From the NCBI GenBank assembly GCA_946885765.1, contig CAMPHD010000111.1, positions 1-8,784 on the forward strand: a stretch of 8,784 nucleotides of DNA. Reading direction: 5' to 3'. Shown in pieces: positions 1 to 5,474 of this stretch. This DNA is from an uncultured Thalassospira sp. GTDB taxonomy: Bacteria > Pseudomonadota > Alphaproteobacteria > Rhodospirillales_A > Thalassospiraceae. Positions within the stretch are counted from its first letter, which is position 1. The number at the start of each line of letters is the position of its first letter. The notes below the pieces were generated by a model, which searched no databases, was not told where the DNA came from, and worked only from the letters and a program-made list of their open reading frames with translations. Position numbers and translations under genes: made by a program.

Positions 1-1952
1 TAGCTGCGCAGTTCCGGCAAATTGGAAAAAAGTTCAAGGGCTGTGGGGTTTGCGAGTGCTTCCTGATTCTTTACAGGACGGCCATGCACAACATCCCGTA
101 CGGCCAGTTCGGTGATTTTTCCCGACTTCGTTCGTGGGATATCGGCCACCGCAATAATCTTTGCCGGGACATGGCGCGGGGTGCACTTGTTCCTGATCTG
201 TTTGCGTATACGGTCTATCAGAAGCTCGTCGAGCTGATATTTTTCGCGCAGCACAACGAAAAGAACGACCCGAACATCGTTATCCCATTCCTGACCGATG
301 ACGATGGATTCTTGAATTTCAGGAAGCTTTTCGACCTGGCGGTAAATCTCGGCGGTGCCGATACGAACACCACCAGGGTTAAGTGTGGCATCGGATCTGC
401 CATAGATAACCATACCGCCCTCGTCATCAAGTTCGACATAATCGCCGTGGCACCAGATGTTATCGAAGCGGTTGAAATAGGCATCTTTGTAACGCGCGCC
501 ATCGGGGTCGTTCCAGAAGCCAATTGGCATGGACGGGAAGGGCGCAGTACAGACCAGTTCACCCTTTTCGTTGCGAATTGGTTTTCCGTTATCATCAAAG
601 ACATCAACAGCAAGGCCCAGGGCGCGGGTCTGGATGATGCCGCGTTTGACCGGCAAGACCGGACAGGCAAGAACAAAGCAACCCAGAATATCCGTGCCCC
701 CCGAAATCGATGCCAAATGAATGTCGTGCTTTATATCACGATAGACATAATCGAAACTTTCCGGTGCCAATGGCGACCCGGTTGATGTCATGGCGCGCAC
801 GGTCGACAGATTATGGGTTTCGCGTGGTTTAAGCTCGGCCTTGGCCAGTGCGTCGATATATTTGGCAGATGTCCCGAACAGGGTCATGCCTTCGGCATCG
901 GCATAATCAAACAGGATATTGCCACTGGGGTAGAACGGGGATCCATCATAAAGCAGCAGCGTCGCACCGGCTGCGAGGCCGCCCATCAACCAGTTCCACA
1001 TCATCCAGCCGCATGTGGTGAAATAGAATACCCGATCCCCCGGAACCACATCGCAGTGCAGGACATGTTCCGACACCTGTTTAAGAAGTGTCCCGCCTGC
1101 GCCATGCACGATGCATTTCGGCTTGCCGGTCGTACCAGAAGAAAACATCACATAAAGCGGGTGATTGAATTCGATCTGTTCAAATACGATCTTTTCCGCG
1201 CTGAAGGAGCCTAGGAAATCATCGTAGGAAACCCCACCGCGGATGCCAGTCGTATTGGTGCCATCAAAGGCATATTTGACAATTACAACCTTCCGGATCG
1301 ATGGGATGCGATCAATAACATCGCGGACCTTTTCGCGAATGTCATGGCTTTTGCCATTATAATGATAGCCATCGACCGTGATCATGAGTTTGGGTTCGAT
1401 CTGACCGAACCTGTCAACGACGCCCTGAACGCCGAAATCGGGGGAGGCAGAGGACCATGTCGCACCGATTGCAGCCGTACCCAGCATGGCGATAACGGTT
1501 TCGATCATGTTGGGCATGTATCCGCAGACGCGATCACCTTTGGTGATGCCTTCGGCACGAAGGGCTTGTGAGAATTTCGACACTGCGATGTTCAGGTCGC
1601 ACCATGAAATCCGGGTTTTGACCTTGTCTTCGCCCCAGAAAACGAGTGCGTCGGTATCATCGTCGCGCACCAGCAGGTTTTCCGCAAAATTCAGGCGTGC
1701 ATTCGGGAAGAACTTGGCACCGGGCATTTTGTTGCCGTCGACAAGTACCGTATCGCCCCAGCTCTCGGCCTTCAGACCAGCATAGTCTATGATTGCGGGC
1801 CAGAAATCTTCCTTGCGGGCAATGGACCAGTCATAGAGCGCGTGGAAGCTGTCCAGTTTCAAGCTGTGCTTTTCGTTAACCCAGTTGCGAAAACGGGTGA
1901 CATTGGCGTTTTCAACGCGGGTTGGGCTGGGCTGCCAAAGCAAATCGCTCAT
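1..1952 (-). CDS. aacS: Acetoacetyl-CoA synthetase (acetoacetate-CoA ligase)
   Basis: ATP-dependent ligase of the ANL (acyl-adenylate-forming) superfamily, which joins acetoacetate to CoA through an acyl-AMP intermediate in the cytoplasm, feeding ketone-body or PHB-derived acetoacetate into acetyl-CoA metabolism. The minus-strand frame is open for 650 codons, the usual AacS length. Visible motifs are the N-terminal block with FWPAIIDYAG, the ATP-binding loop SSGTTGKPK at residues 271-279, TSTGSPL near 386, SGGTDILGCF near 416, YGRSDATLNPGGVRIG around 515-530 and the adenylation lysine in RTKSGK at K612. The family-typical WMMWNW and NPGGVRIG blocks and the long N-terminus favour AacS over acetyl- or propionyl-CoA synthetase. 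The start ATG (1952-1950) has AAAGGA six bases upstream. The final codon reads TA plus one base outside the window, so it is probably the stop. The gene diverges from moaB. Confidence 0.93.
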   Translation of the reverse strand, partial: MSDLLWQPSPTRVENANVTRFRNWVNEKHSLKLDSFHALYDWSIARKEDFWPAIIDYAGLKAESWGDTVLVDGNKMPGAKFFPNARLNFAENLLVRDDDTDALVFWGEDKVKTRISWCDLNIAVSKFSQALRAEGITKGDRVCGYMPNMIETVIAMLGTAAIGATWSSASPDFGVQGVVDRFGQIEPKLMITVDGYHYNGKSHDIREKVRDVIDRIPSIRKVVIVKYAFDGTNTTGIRGGVSYDDFLGSFSAEKIVFEQIEFNHPLYVMFSSGTTGKPKCIVHGAGGTLLKQVSEHVLHCDVVPGDRVFYFTTCGWMMWNWLMGGLAAGATLLLYDGSPFYPSGNILFDYADAEGMTLFGTSAKYIDALAKAELKPRETHNLSTVRAMTSTGSPLAPESFDYVYRDIKHDIHLASISGGTDILGCFVLACPVLPVKRGIIQTRALGLAVDVFDDNGKPIRNEKGELVCTAPFPSMPIGFWNDPDGARYKDAYFNRFDNIWCHGDYVELDDEGGMVIYGRSDATLNPGGVRIGTAEIYRQVEKLPEIQESIVIGQEWDNDVRVVLFVVLREKYQLDELLIDRIRKQIRNKCTPRHVPAKIIAVADIPRTKSGKITELAVRDVVHGRPVKNQEALANPTALELFSNLPELRS

Positions 1953-1958
1953 GATGGA

Positions 1959-1964
1959 TCCTTT
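1959..1964 (-). promoter_or_regulatory. Ribosome binding site of aacS
   Basis: On the minus strand AAAGGA lies six bases before the ATG at 1952-1950. This fixes the start of the acetoacetyl-CoA synthetase. Confidence 0.7.
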
Positions 1965-2031
1965 GTTTCCGGCCTGTTTTCTTGCAACTACCGACCATTT
2001 TTAAATATCAAATCGGTATCTCCCTACCACT

Positions 2032-2060
2032 TTTTTACGGGGAATTATGTTGCACGGCAA
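2032..2060 (-). promoter_or_regulatory. Possible sigma-70-type promoter of aacS
   Basis: On the minus strand TTGCCG (2060-2055) is followed after 17 bases by TAAAAA (2037-2032). The spacing is ideal but both boxes are only partial matches. This is the best candidate seen in the divergent spacer, and no equally good one was found for moaB. It would give a leader of roughly 70-75 bases. Confidence 0.25.
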
Positions 2061-2356
2061 GAAAAGTCATGGGGCAGGTGACGGGAAGCATGAATAATCT
2101 TGCGAAAGGCCCTGTTTTTACGTGTTGGGAAAATCACATAGTTAATTGAAAATATTGATTATTTCATGATCTTTTCTTGTTTTCGACAAGGTGCATGGCA
2201 CAGTCAGGTTTTGTGAAATATTGTAACTAAGTAACCGAAAAATCCGAAATTTTGTTCGATTGTGTTGTAGTTAAGGGGCATTGTGCGATGCGGCATCCCG
2301 AAACGGCTTGCGCTTGCCGATATGCTGATTACTCTGTCGCCAATGATGCCACCATC

Positions 2357-2361
2357 CGGAG
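2357..2361 (+). promoter_or_regulatory. Ribosome binding site deciding the moaB start
   Basis: CGGAG eight bases before the ATG at 2370 favours this start over the upstream GTG (2283) and the ATG pair near 2343, which would add a tail of up to 29 residues unlike MoaB. Confidence 0.65.
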
Positions 2362-2369
2362 CTATTACC

Positions 2370-2900
2370 ATGTCCAGGATCGACGAAAGCCGGGTATTTG
2401 TGCCCGTAAATATTGCTGTTCTGACGGTGAGTGACACCAGAACGCTTGAAAATGATACATCTGGCCAAATCCTTGTCGAACGGATCAAGGCCAAAGGGCA
2501 TAGGGTTGCCGCGCGTACCATTGTAAAGGATGATTTCGATGCGATTGTATCGCAGTTCAGGCAATGGTGTGACGATCCGGAAATTGACGTGATCATCAGC
2601 ACGGGCGGCACCGGTGTTACCGGGCGCGATGTCACGACAGAGGCGCATCAAAAGGTTTACGACAAGGAAATACCGGGATTTGGCGAGCTGTTTCGCTGGC
2701 TTTCATATGCCAAGATCGGTACATCAACGGTCCAGTCACGGGCGACCGCCGGGGTTTCGTGCGGGACCTATATGTTTGCCCTGCCGGGGTCAAATGGTGC
2801 CTGCAAGGATGCCTGGGATGACATTCTGTTCTATCAACTCGACATTCGCCACCGGCCTTGCAATTTCGTCGAACTGATGCCGCGTTTGAGCGAAAAGTAA
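2370..2900 (+). CDS. moaB: Molybdenum cofactor biosynthesis protein MoaB
   Basis: MoaB/MogA-fold protein of 176 residues, typical for the family. These proteins bind molybdopterin; in organisms relying on MoaB it adenylylates molybdopterin before molybdenum insertion, while in E. coli MogA does this. Visible features are the first strand with TVSDTR (19-24), the pterin-binding loop STGGTG (77-82), the aspartate D87 equivalent to the catalytic Asp after GGTG in MogA, the MoaB-typical [11 protein letters not shown] and [13 protein letters not shown] blocks (103-128), LPGS at 138-141 and the C-terminal RPCNF signature. The frame is open further upstream to a GTG at 2283, but the ATG at 2370 has CGGAG eight bases before it and starts where family members start. 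A transporter gene follows 52 bases after the stop, with no terminator between them, so co-transcription is likely. Confidence 0.93.
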   Translation: MSRIDESRVFVPVNIAVLTVSDTRTLENDTSGQILVERIKAKGHRVAARTIVKDDFDAIVSQFRQWCDDPEIDVIISTGGTGVTGRDVTTEAHQKVYDKEIPGFGELFRWLSYAKIGTSTVQSRATAGVSCGTYMFALPGSNGACKDAWDDILFYQLDIRHRPCNFVELMPRLSEK

Positions 2901-2941
2901 ACTGTCGTTTTGACTGGTGTCAGACACGACCAGCTTCCTAC

Positions 2942-2945
2942 AGGA
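2942..2945 (+). promoter_or_regulatory. Ribosome binding site of the TauE/SafE-family gene
   Basis: AGGA seven bases before ATG 2953 decides between this start and the in-frame GTG at 2917. Confidence 0.6.
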
Positions 2946-2952
2946 CGATTTA

Positions 2953-3723
2953 ATGGAAATTATCACTGATCCCTTCTTCTATCTTGTCGGGATTCCGGCG
3001 GTTTTGATTGCCGGTGTGTCCAAAAGCGGTTTTGGTGGCGGGCTTGGTGTCATGGCGGTTCCGTTAATGGCATTGGCGCTGTCACCGCAGGCCGCTGCGG
3101 CAATTATGTTGCCGATATTGTGTCTGATGGATGTTGCCAATGTCTGGGCATATCGCAAGAACTGGGATCGCCGCAACATGATGATCCTGATCCCGGCCGC
3201 GCTCCTTGGTATCCTGATCGGCACATTATCGTTCAGCTATCTGAATGAATATGCCGTGAAGCTGATCATAGCCCTGATTGCCATCGGCTTTACGCTGGGC
3301 CACTGGTTTCGCGGAAAGAAGCGTGGCGATGAAGCCAAGCCTGCCAATTGGGGCAAGGGATCGTTTTGGGGCGCCATTGCCGGTTTTACCAGCTTTGTCG
3401 CGCATGCAGGCGGTCCGCCGGTTTCTGTATTCCTGTTGCCTCAGCGAATGGACAAGACGGTTTTTGTCGGTACGACCGTCATGTTCTTTATCGTTGTCAA
3501 TTATGTGAAGCTGATTCCGTACTGGTATCTCGGGCAATTTGGGGGCGCTAATCTTGGCACCGCGCTTGTTCTGGTTCCGGTGGCGCTTTTCGGAACGTGG
3601 CTTGGCCTCTGGGCGCATGACAAGGTCAATGCAAAGCTGTTTTACCGGGTGTGCTATACATTGCTGTTTGTGACCGGTTTAAAGCTGCTGTCGGATGCGG
3701 TTATGCATTTCGCCGCCATTTGA
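2953..3723 (+). CDS. TauE/SafE-family (DUF81) membrane transporter, putative anion exporter
   Basis: Integral inner-membrane protein of 256 residues with eight to nine hydrophobic segments (about 8-24, 30-66, 74-95, 99-117, 137-160, 168-190, 201-222, 230-249). The two family signature blocks are present as an internal repeat: GVSKSGFGGGLG near 21-32 and SFVAHAGGPP near 147-156. Characterised TauE/SafE members export sulfite, sulfoacetate or related organic anions; the substrate here cannot be told from sequence. I chose ATG 2953 because AGGA lies seven bases upstream, whereas the GTG at 2917 has no ribosome binding site and would add 12 polar residues. It follows moaB by 52 bases, probably in the same transcript. 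No canonical terminator was found after it. Confidence 0.88.
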   Translation: MEIITDPFFYLVGIPAVLIAGVSKSGFGGGLGVMAVPLMALALSPQAAAAIMLPILCLMDVANVWAYRKNWDRRNMMILIPAALLGILIGTLSFSYLNEYAVKLIIALIAIGFTLGHWFRGKKRGDEAKPANWGKGSFWGAIAGFTSFVAHAGGPPVSVFLLPQRMDKTVFVGTTVMFFIVVNYVKLIPYWYLGQFGGANLGTALVLVPVALFGTWLGLWAHDKVNAKLFYRVCYTLLFVTGLKLLSDAVMHFAAI

Positions 3724-3841
3724 CAGGGATGTTTTTTTGCCAATGTTCGTTCAATGCTGAACGGGGCAAAGGTTTGTATCGTTGATTTCCCGATTTTGAT
3801 ACGCAAACAAAATTTTATCCCGAAATATCTCTCTCGAATCG

Positions 3842-3858
3842 AATTTAATTTTTAAATT
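3842..3858. repeat. AT-rich inverted repeat
   Basis: AATTTAA and TTAAATT are perfect 7-base arms around TTT. It lies about 90 bases before the candidate -35 box, so it might be a bend or a DNA-binding-protein site, but low-complexity AT sequence can produce this by chance. Confidence 0.35.
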
Positions 3859-3943
3859 GATTTAAGGCTGGTGCTCGGTAAGCAGAGACGCCTGCGTTCC
3901 TGCGCTATCGCAAGGGTTAGTTTTGCCCCTTTAGTTGGGCTCT

Positions 3944-3973
3944 TTGAATAATACCTACGTATTACGTTAAAAT
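3944..3973 (+). promoter_or_regulatory. Candidate sigma-70-type promoter of the first receptor-like gene
   Basis: TTGAAT (3944-3949) and TAAAAT (3968-3973) are separated by 18 bases, with good matches in both boxes. Transcription would begin near 3980, giving a leader of about 180 bases before ATG 4159. A perfect dyad covers the spacer and -10 box. Confidence 0.45.
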
Positions 3974-3978
3974 ACGTA
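3956..3978. repeat. Operator-like dyad TACGTATT-N7-AATACGTA
   Basis: Perfect 8-base inverted arms (3956-3963 and 3971-3978) around the seven-base spacer ACGTTAA. Each arm contains the self-complementary TACGTA. The dyad overlaps the candidate -10 box, where a repressor would block RNA polymerase. The protein that binds is unknown. Confidence 0.5.
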
Positions 3979-4101
3979 TGTTATTTGTGATGTTTGCTCA
4001 CAAGTGTTTCATGAAAATGGAATGTAACGATATGCATCTGAGATTGTTGCAGAAATTTTGAACCAGATTTCCGTGTGGTTTTAATAAAACTAATGAATGG
4101 T

Positions 4102-4156
4102 GTGCGGTTTCCACTCAGGATTTTGAAGGAAAACAAACAAGAAAAGGGAACCACAC
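4102..4156 (+). promoter_or_regulatory. Leader stem predicted to cover the ribosome binding site of the first receptor-like gene
   Basis: GGTTTCC (4106-4112) can pair with GGGAACC (4146-4152), with one G-U pair, and GTG (4102-4104) continues with CAC (4154-4156) after one mismatch. This includes the AAGGGA ribosome binding site (4144-4149), nine bases before ATG 4159. An upstream segment GTGTGGTT (4073-4080) is a perfect alternative partner of AACCACAC (4149-4156). Two competing partners for the same site could allow translational control. The folding was judged by eye only. Confidence 0.35.
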
Positions 4157-4158
4157 TC

Positions 4159-5247
4159 ATGCCTGAGAGAATTCTGAACGCCGCCACCAAAATGTCTGAG
4201 CTCACCACTGCGAAAGTTGGCGAGATACAGAATGTCACAAGAGTAGCCAAGATTCTGGCGATGAATGCCTTGATTGAAGCCTCGCGTGCCGGGGATGCCG
4301 GACGAGGCTTTGCCGTTGTCGCAAACGAGGTCAACAGCATATCCCAACAGATTACATCCATTGCAAACGAGCTGCAGGGATTGTTTGCCGATGAGGCGCG
4401 TGATTTGCGCGCAACGGCCCAGACGGTAAGGGGATCGCGCCTGTCTGATCTGGCGCTGTATGTCATCGAACTCATTGACCGAAATCTGTATGAGCGAAGT
4501 TGCGATGTCCGTTGGTGGGCAACCGATAGTGCCGTTGTCGACGGGTGTGTCAAAGCAAATGACCCGAAGGCGTTGGGCTGGGCTTCCAAGCGTCTTGGTG
4601 TGATCCTTGATTCTTATACCGTTTATCTAGATTTGTGGATTGCCGACCGGCATGGTCGGGTGATCGCCAACGGGCGCCCGGAACGTTATGACGTGCAGGG
4701 GGTCGATGTCAGTTCGGCGGCGTGGTTCAAACAGGCGATGGCAACCCGCAACGGTGGTGAATATGCCGTGGCCGATATTGAAACCAGCACGGAACTTGGC
4801 GGGAAATCTGTCGCAACTTATGCGACCGCGGTGCGGGCCGGTGGCGAAGCGGATGGCGAGGTTATTGGCGCGATGGGGATTTTCTTTGACTGGGAAAGTC
4901 AGGCGGAATCCGTTGTAAATTCTATCAGTCTTCCACCAGAAGAGCGCGAGCGTACTTCGATCATGATTGTCGATCGTGACTGCAAGGTGATTGCATCGTC
5001 TGATCATCTGGCGCGTGCGGGTGAGTTTTTGTCGTTGCGCATGGATGGTTCAAAAAAGGGTTCTTATCTGCTTGATGACGAAAGCATTGTTGCGCATGCC
5101 TTGACGCCAGGTTTCGAGACTTACGAGGGGCTTGGCTGGCGCGGCGTGATCATCCAAAAACCGGCGCACAGCTCGTCCGTTCGGCAAATGCGGGCAGGGG
5201 CGAGCAATATCAGCGAACTTGTGCAGAGGCAGCGTCTGGCCAGCTAG
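4159..5247 (+). CDS. Soluble receptor-like protein: N-terminal short MCP signalling hairpin, C-terminal double-Cache/PDC-like sensor (copy 1)
   Basis: Protein of 362 residues with no signal peptide or membrane segment, so cytoplasmic. Residues 26-62 match the tip of methyl-accepting chemotaxis protein signalling domains (LAMNALIEASRAG, GRGFAVVANEV); the flanking helices are only about 25-40 residues long and there is no room for ordinary methylation helices. A helix leads to the block DRNLYERSCDVRWWATD (107-123) and then a sensor domain (about 143-333) with two PAS-like halves, each with a strand pair of the type IADRHGRVIA or IVDRDCKVIA, ending in YEGLGWRGVIIQ (322-333). This is typical of double Cache/PDC domains, which normally sit outside the cell and N-terminal. 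ATG 4159 has AAGGGA upstream and gives the same N-terminus (MPERIL) as the paralogue that follows. The polar tail 334-362 differs from copy 2. A role in modulating chemotaxis or a related CheA pathway is inference; the ligand is unknown. Confidence 0.8.
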   Translation: MPERILNAATKMSELTTAKVGEIQNVTRVAKILAMNALIEASRAGDAGRGFAVVANEVNSISQQITSIANELQGLFADEARDLRATAQTVRGSRLSDLALYVIELIDRNLYERSCDVRWWATDSAVVDGCVKANDPKALGWASKRLGVILDSYTVYLDLWIADRHGRVIANGRPERYDVQGVDVSSAAWFKQAMATRNGGEYAVADIETSTELGGKSVATYATAVRAGGEADGEVIGAMGIFFDWESQAESVVNSISLPPEERERTSIMIVDRDCKVIASSDHLARAGEFLSLRMDGSKKGSYLLDDESIVAHALTPGFETYEGLGWRGVIIQKPAHSSSVRQMRAGASNISELVQRQRLAS

Positions 5248-5282
5248 TCCTGAGTGCAAAATTTATCAGGAGTTGAATTTAA

Positions 5283-5308
5283 GGGCGGGAATTATCCCGT
5301 CCTTTTTT
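5283..5308 (+). terminator. Intrinsic terminator after copy 1
   Basis: GGGCGGGA (5283-5290) pairs with TCCCGTCC (5295-5302) with one G-U pair around the loop ATTA, followed by six T (5303-5308). It starts 35 bases after the stop codon, so copy 2 is probably transcribed from its own promoter. Confidence 0.88.
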
Positions 5309-5365
5309 GTTTGATCTGGTCTGACCGAAAAATGATCGAAATACTGTTATGTAAGCATTTTTTCA

Positions 5366-5395
5366 TTAACCAGTTGGGCATGAATTGCATATAAA
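5366..5395 (+). promoter_or_regulatory. Weak candidate promoter of the second receptor-like gene
   Basis: TTAACC (5366-5371) and TATAAA (5390-5395) are 18 bases apart. The -10 box is good and the -35 box poor. The segment after it contains repeated TTGCA and GCATAA words (5385-5420). Since a strong terminator lies just upstream, a promoter must be in this interval, but its exact place is uncertain. Confidence 0.25.
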
Positions 5396-5440
5396 TTGCA
5401 CGCATAAGAATGATGCATAAAAAAAACGCATCGGCACAGG

Positions 5441-5457
5441 GTGAAACCGAATTTCAC
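5441..5457 (+). repeat. Small leader hairpin before copy 2
   Basis: GTGAAA (5441-5446) and TTTCAC (5452-5457) are perfect arms around CCGAA. It ends four bases before the GGAG ribosome binding site at 5462-5465, so it may help to keep the site single-stranded or tune initiation. Confidence 0.4.
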
Positions 5458-5474
5458 AAGTGGAGCTTGCAGGA

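Larger units (their letters stand above)
1953..2369. other. Divergent intergenic region aacS / moaB
   Basis: This 417-base AT-rich spacer separates genes transcribed away from each other and must hold promoters for both. It contains a small inverted repeat TACCGA (1989-1994) / TCGGTA (2013-2018) around an AT-rich centre in the aacS leader, and CTTGT/ACAAG arms (2176-2180 and 2186-2190) around a five-base loop. Open frames that run through its right end upstream of 2370 have no ribosome binding site and no MoaB-like sequence, so no gene is called here. Confidence 0.6.
3724..4158. other. AT-rich regulatory region upstream of the first receptor-like gene
   Basis: This 435-base stretch has no convincing gene. 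From left to right it holds a stem-loop (TTTGCC 3736-3741 with GGCAAA 3765-3770, enclosing CGTTCA/TGAACG around ATGC) with no U-run after it, an AT palindrome AATTTAA-TTT-TTAAATT (3842-3858), a GC-richer patch with repeated CCTGCG (about 3890-3912), a candidate promoter with an overlapping dyad (3944-3978), a second dyad TTGTGA-N7-TCACAA (3985-4003), and a leader that can pair with the downstream ribosome binding site. I do not recognise any known riboswitch. Confidence 0.6.

Noticed and set aside
84..785. 233-codon plus-strand open frame
   Set aside because: It lies wholly inside aacS on the other strand; the minus-strand product has all ANL-superfamily motifs, and this frame has no recognisable protein sequence.
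1..1952. Acetyl-CoA or propionyl-CoA synthetase
   Set aside because: The motif context (WMMWNW, NPGGVRIG, SGGTDILGCF) fits acetoacetyl-CoA synthetase better.
2917..2952. GTG start adding 12 residues to the TauE/SafE-type protein
   Set aside because: No ribosome binding site precedes it, while ATG 2953 has AGGA at good spacing.
3736..3770. Intrinsic terminator after the TauE/SafE-type gene
   Set aside because: A stem can form, but the T-run precedes rather than follows it on the plus strand, and the minus strand has an A-run after it.
3870..3945. Riboswitch in the GC-richer patch upstream of copy 1
   Set aside because: No conserved core of a class I know could be matched, and the patch lies upstream of the candidate promoter.
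3985..4003. CRP/FNR-like site TTGTGA-N7-TCACAA
   Set aside because: The CRP consensus needs six bases between TGTGA and TCACA; here there are seven. It is kept only as an unexplained dyad.
3981..4589. 202-codon minus-strand open frame
   Set aside because: It is antisense to the leader and start of copy 1; a similar antisense frame occurs opposite copy 2 (5366-5878) because the paralogues share codon patterns.
5374..5389. Sigma-54 promoter TTGGGCATGAATTGCA before copy 2
   Set aside because: The spacing between the GG and GC elements is one base short and the TGGCAC box is poorly matched.
5392..5420. Sigma-28 flagellar promoter (TAAA ... ATGCATAA) before copy 2
   Set aside because: The spacer is about two bases too long and the second box lacks the CCGAT core, so it is not supported although it would suit chemotaxis genes.
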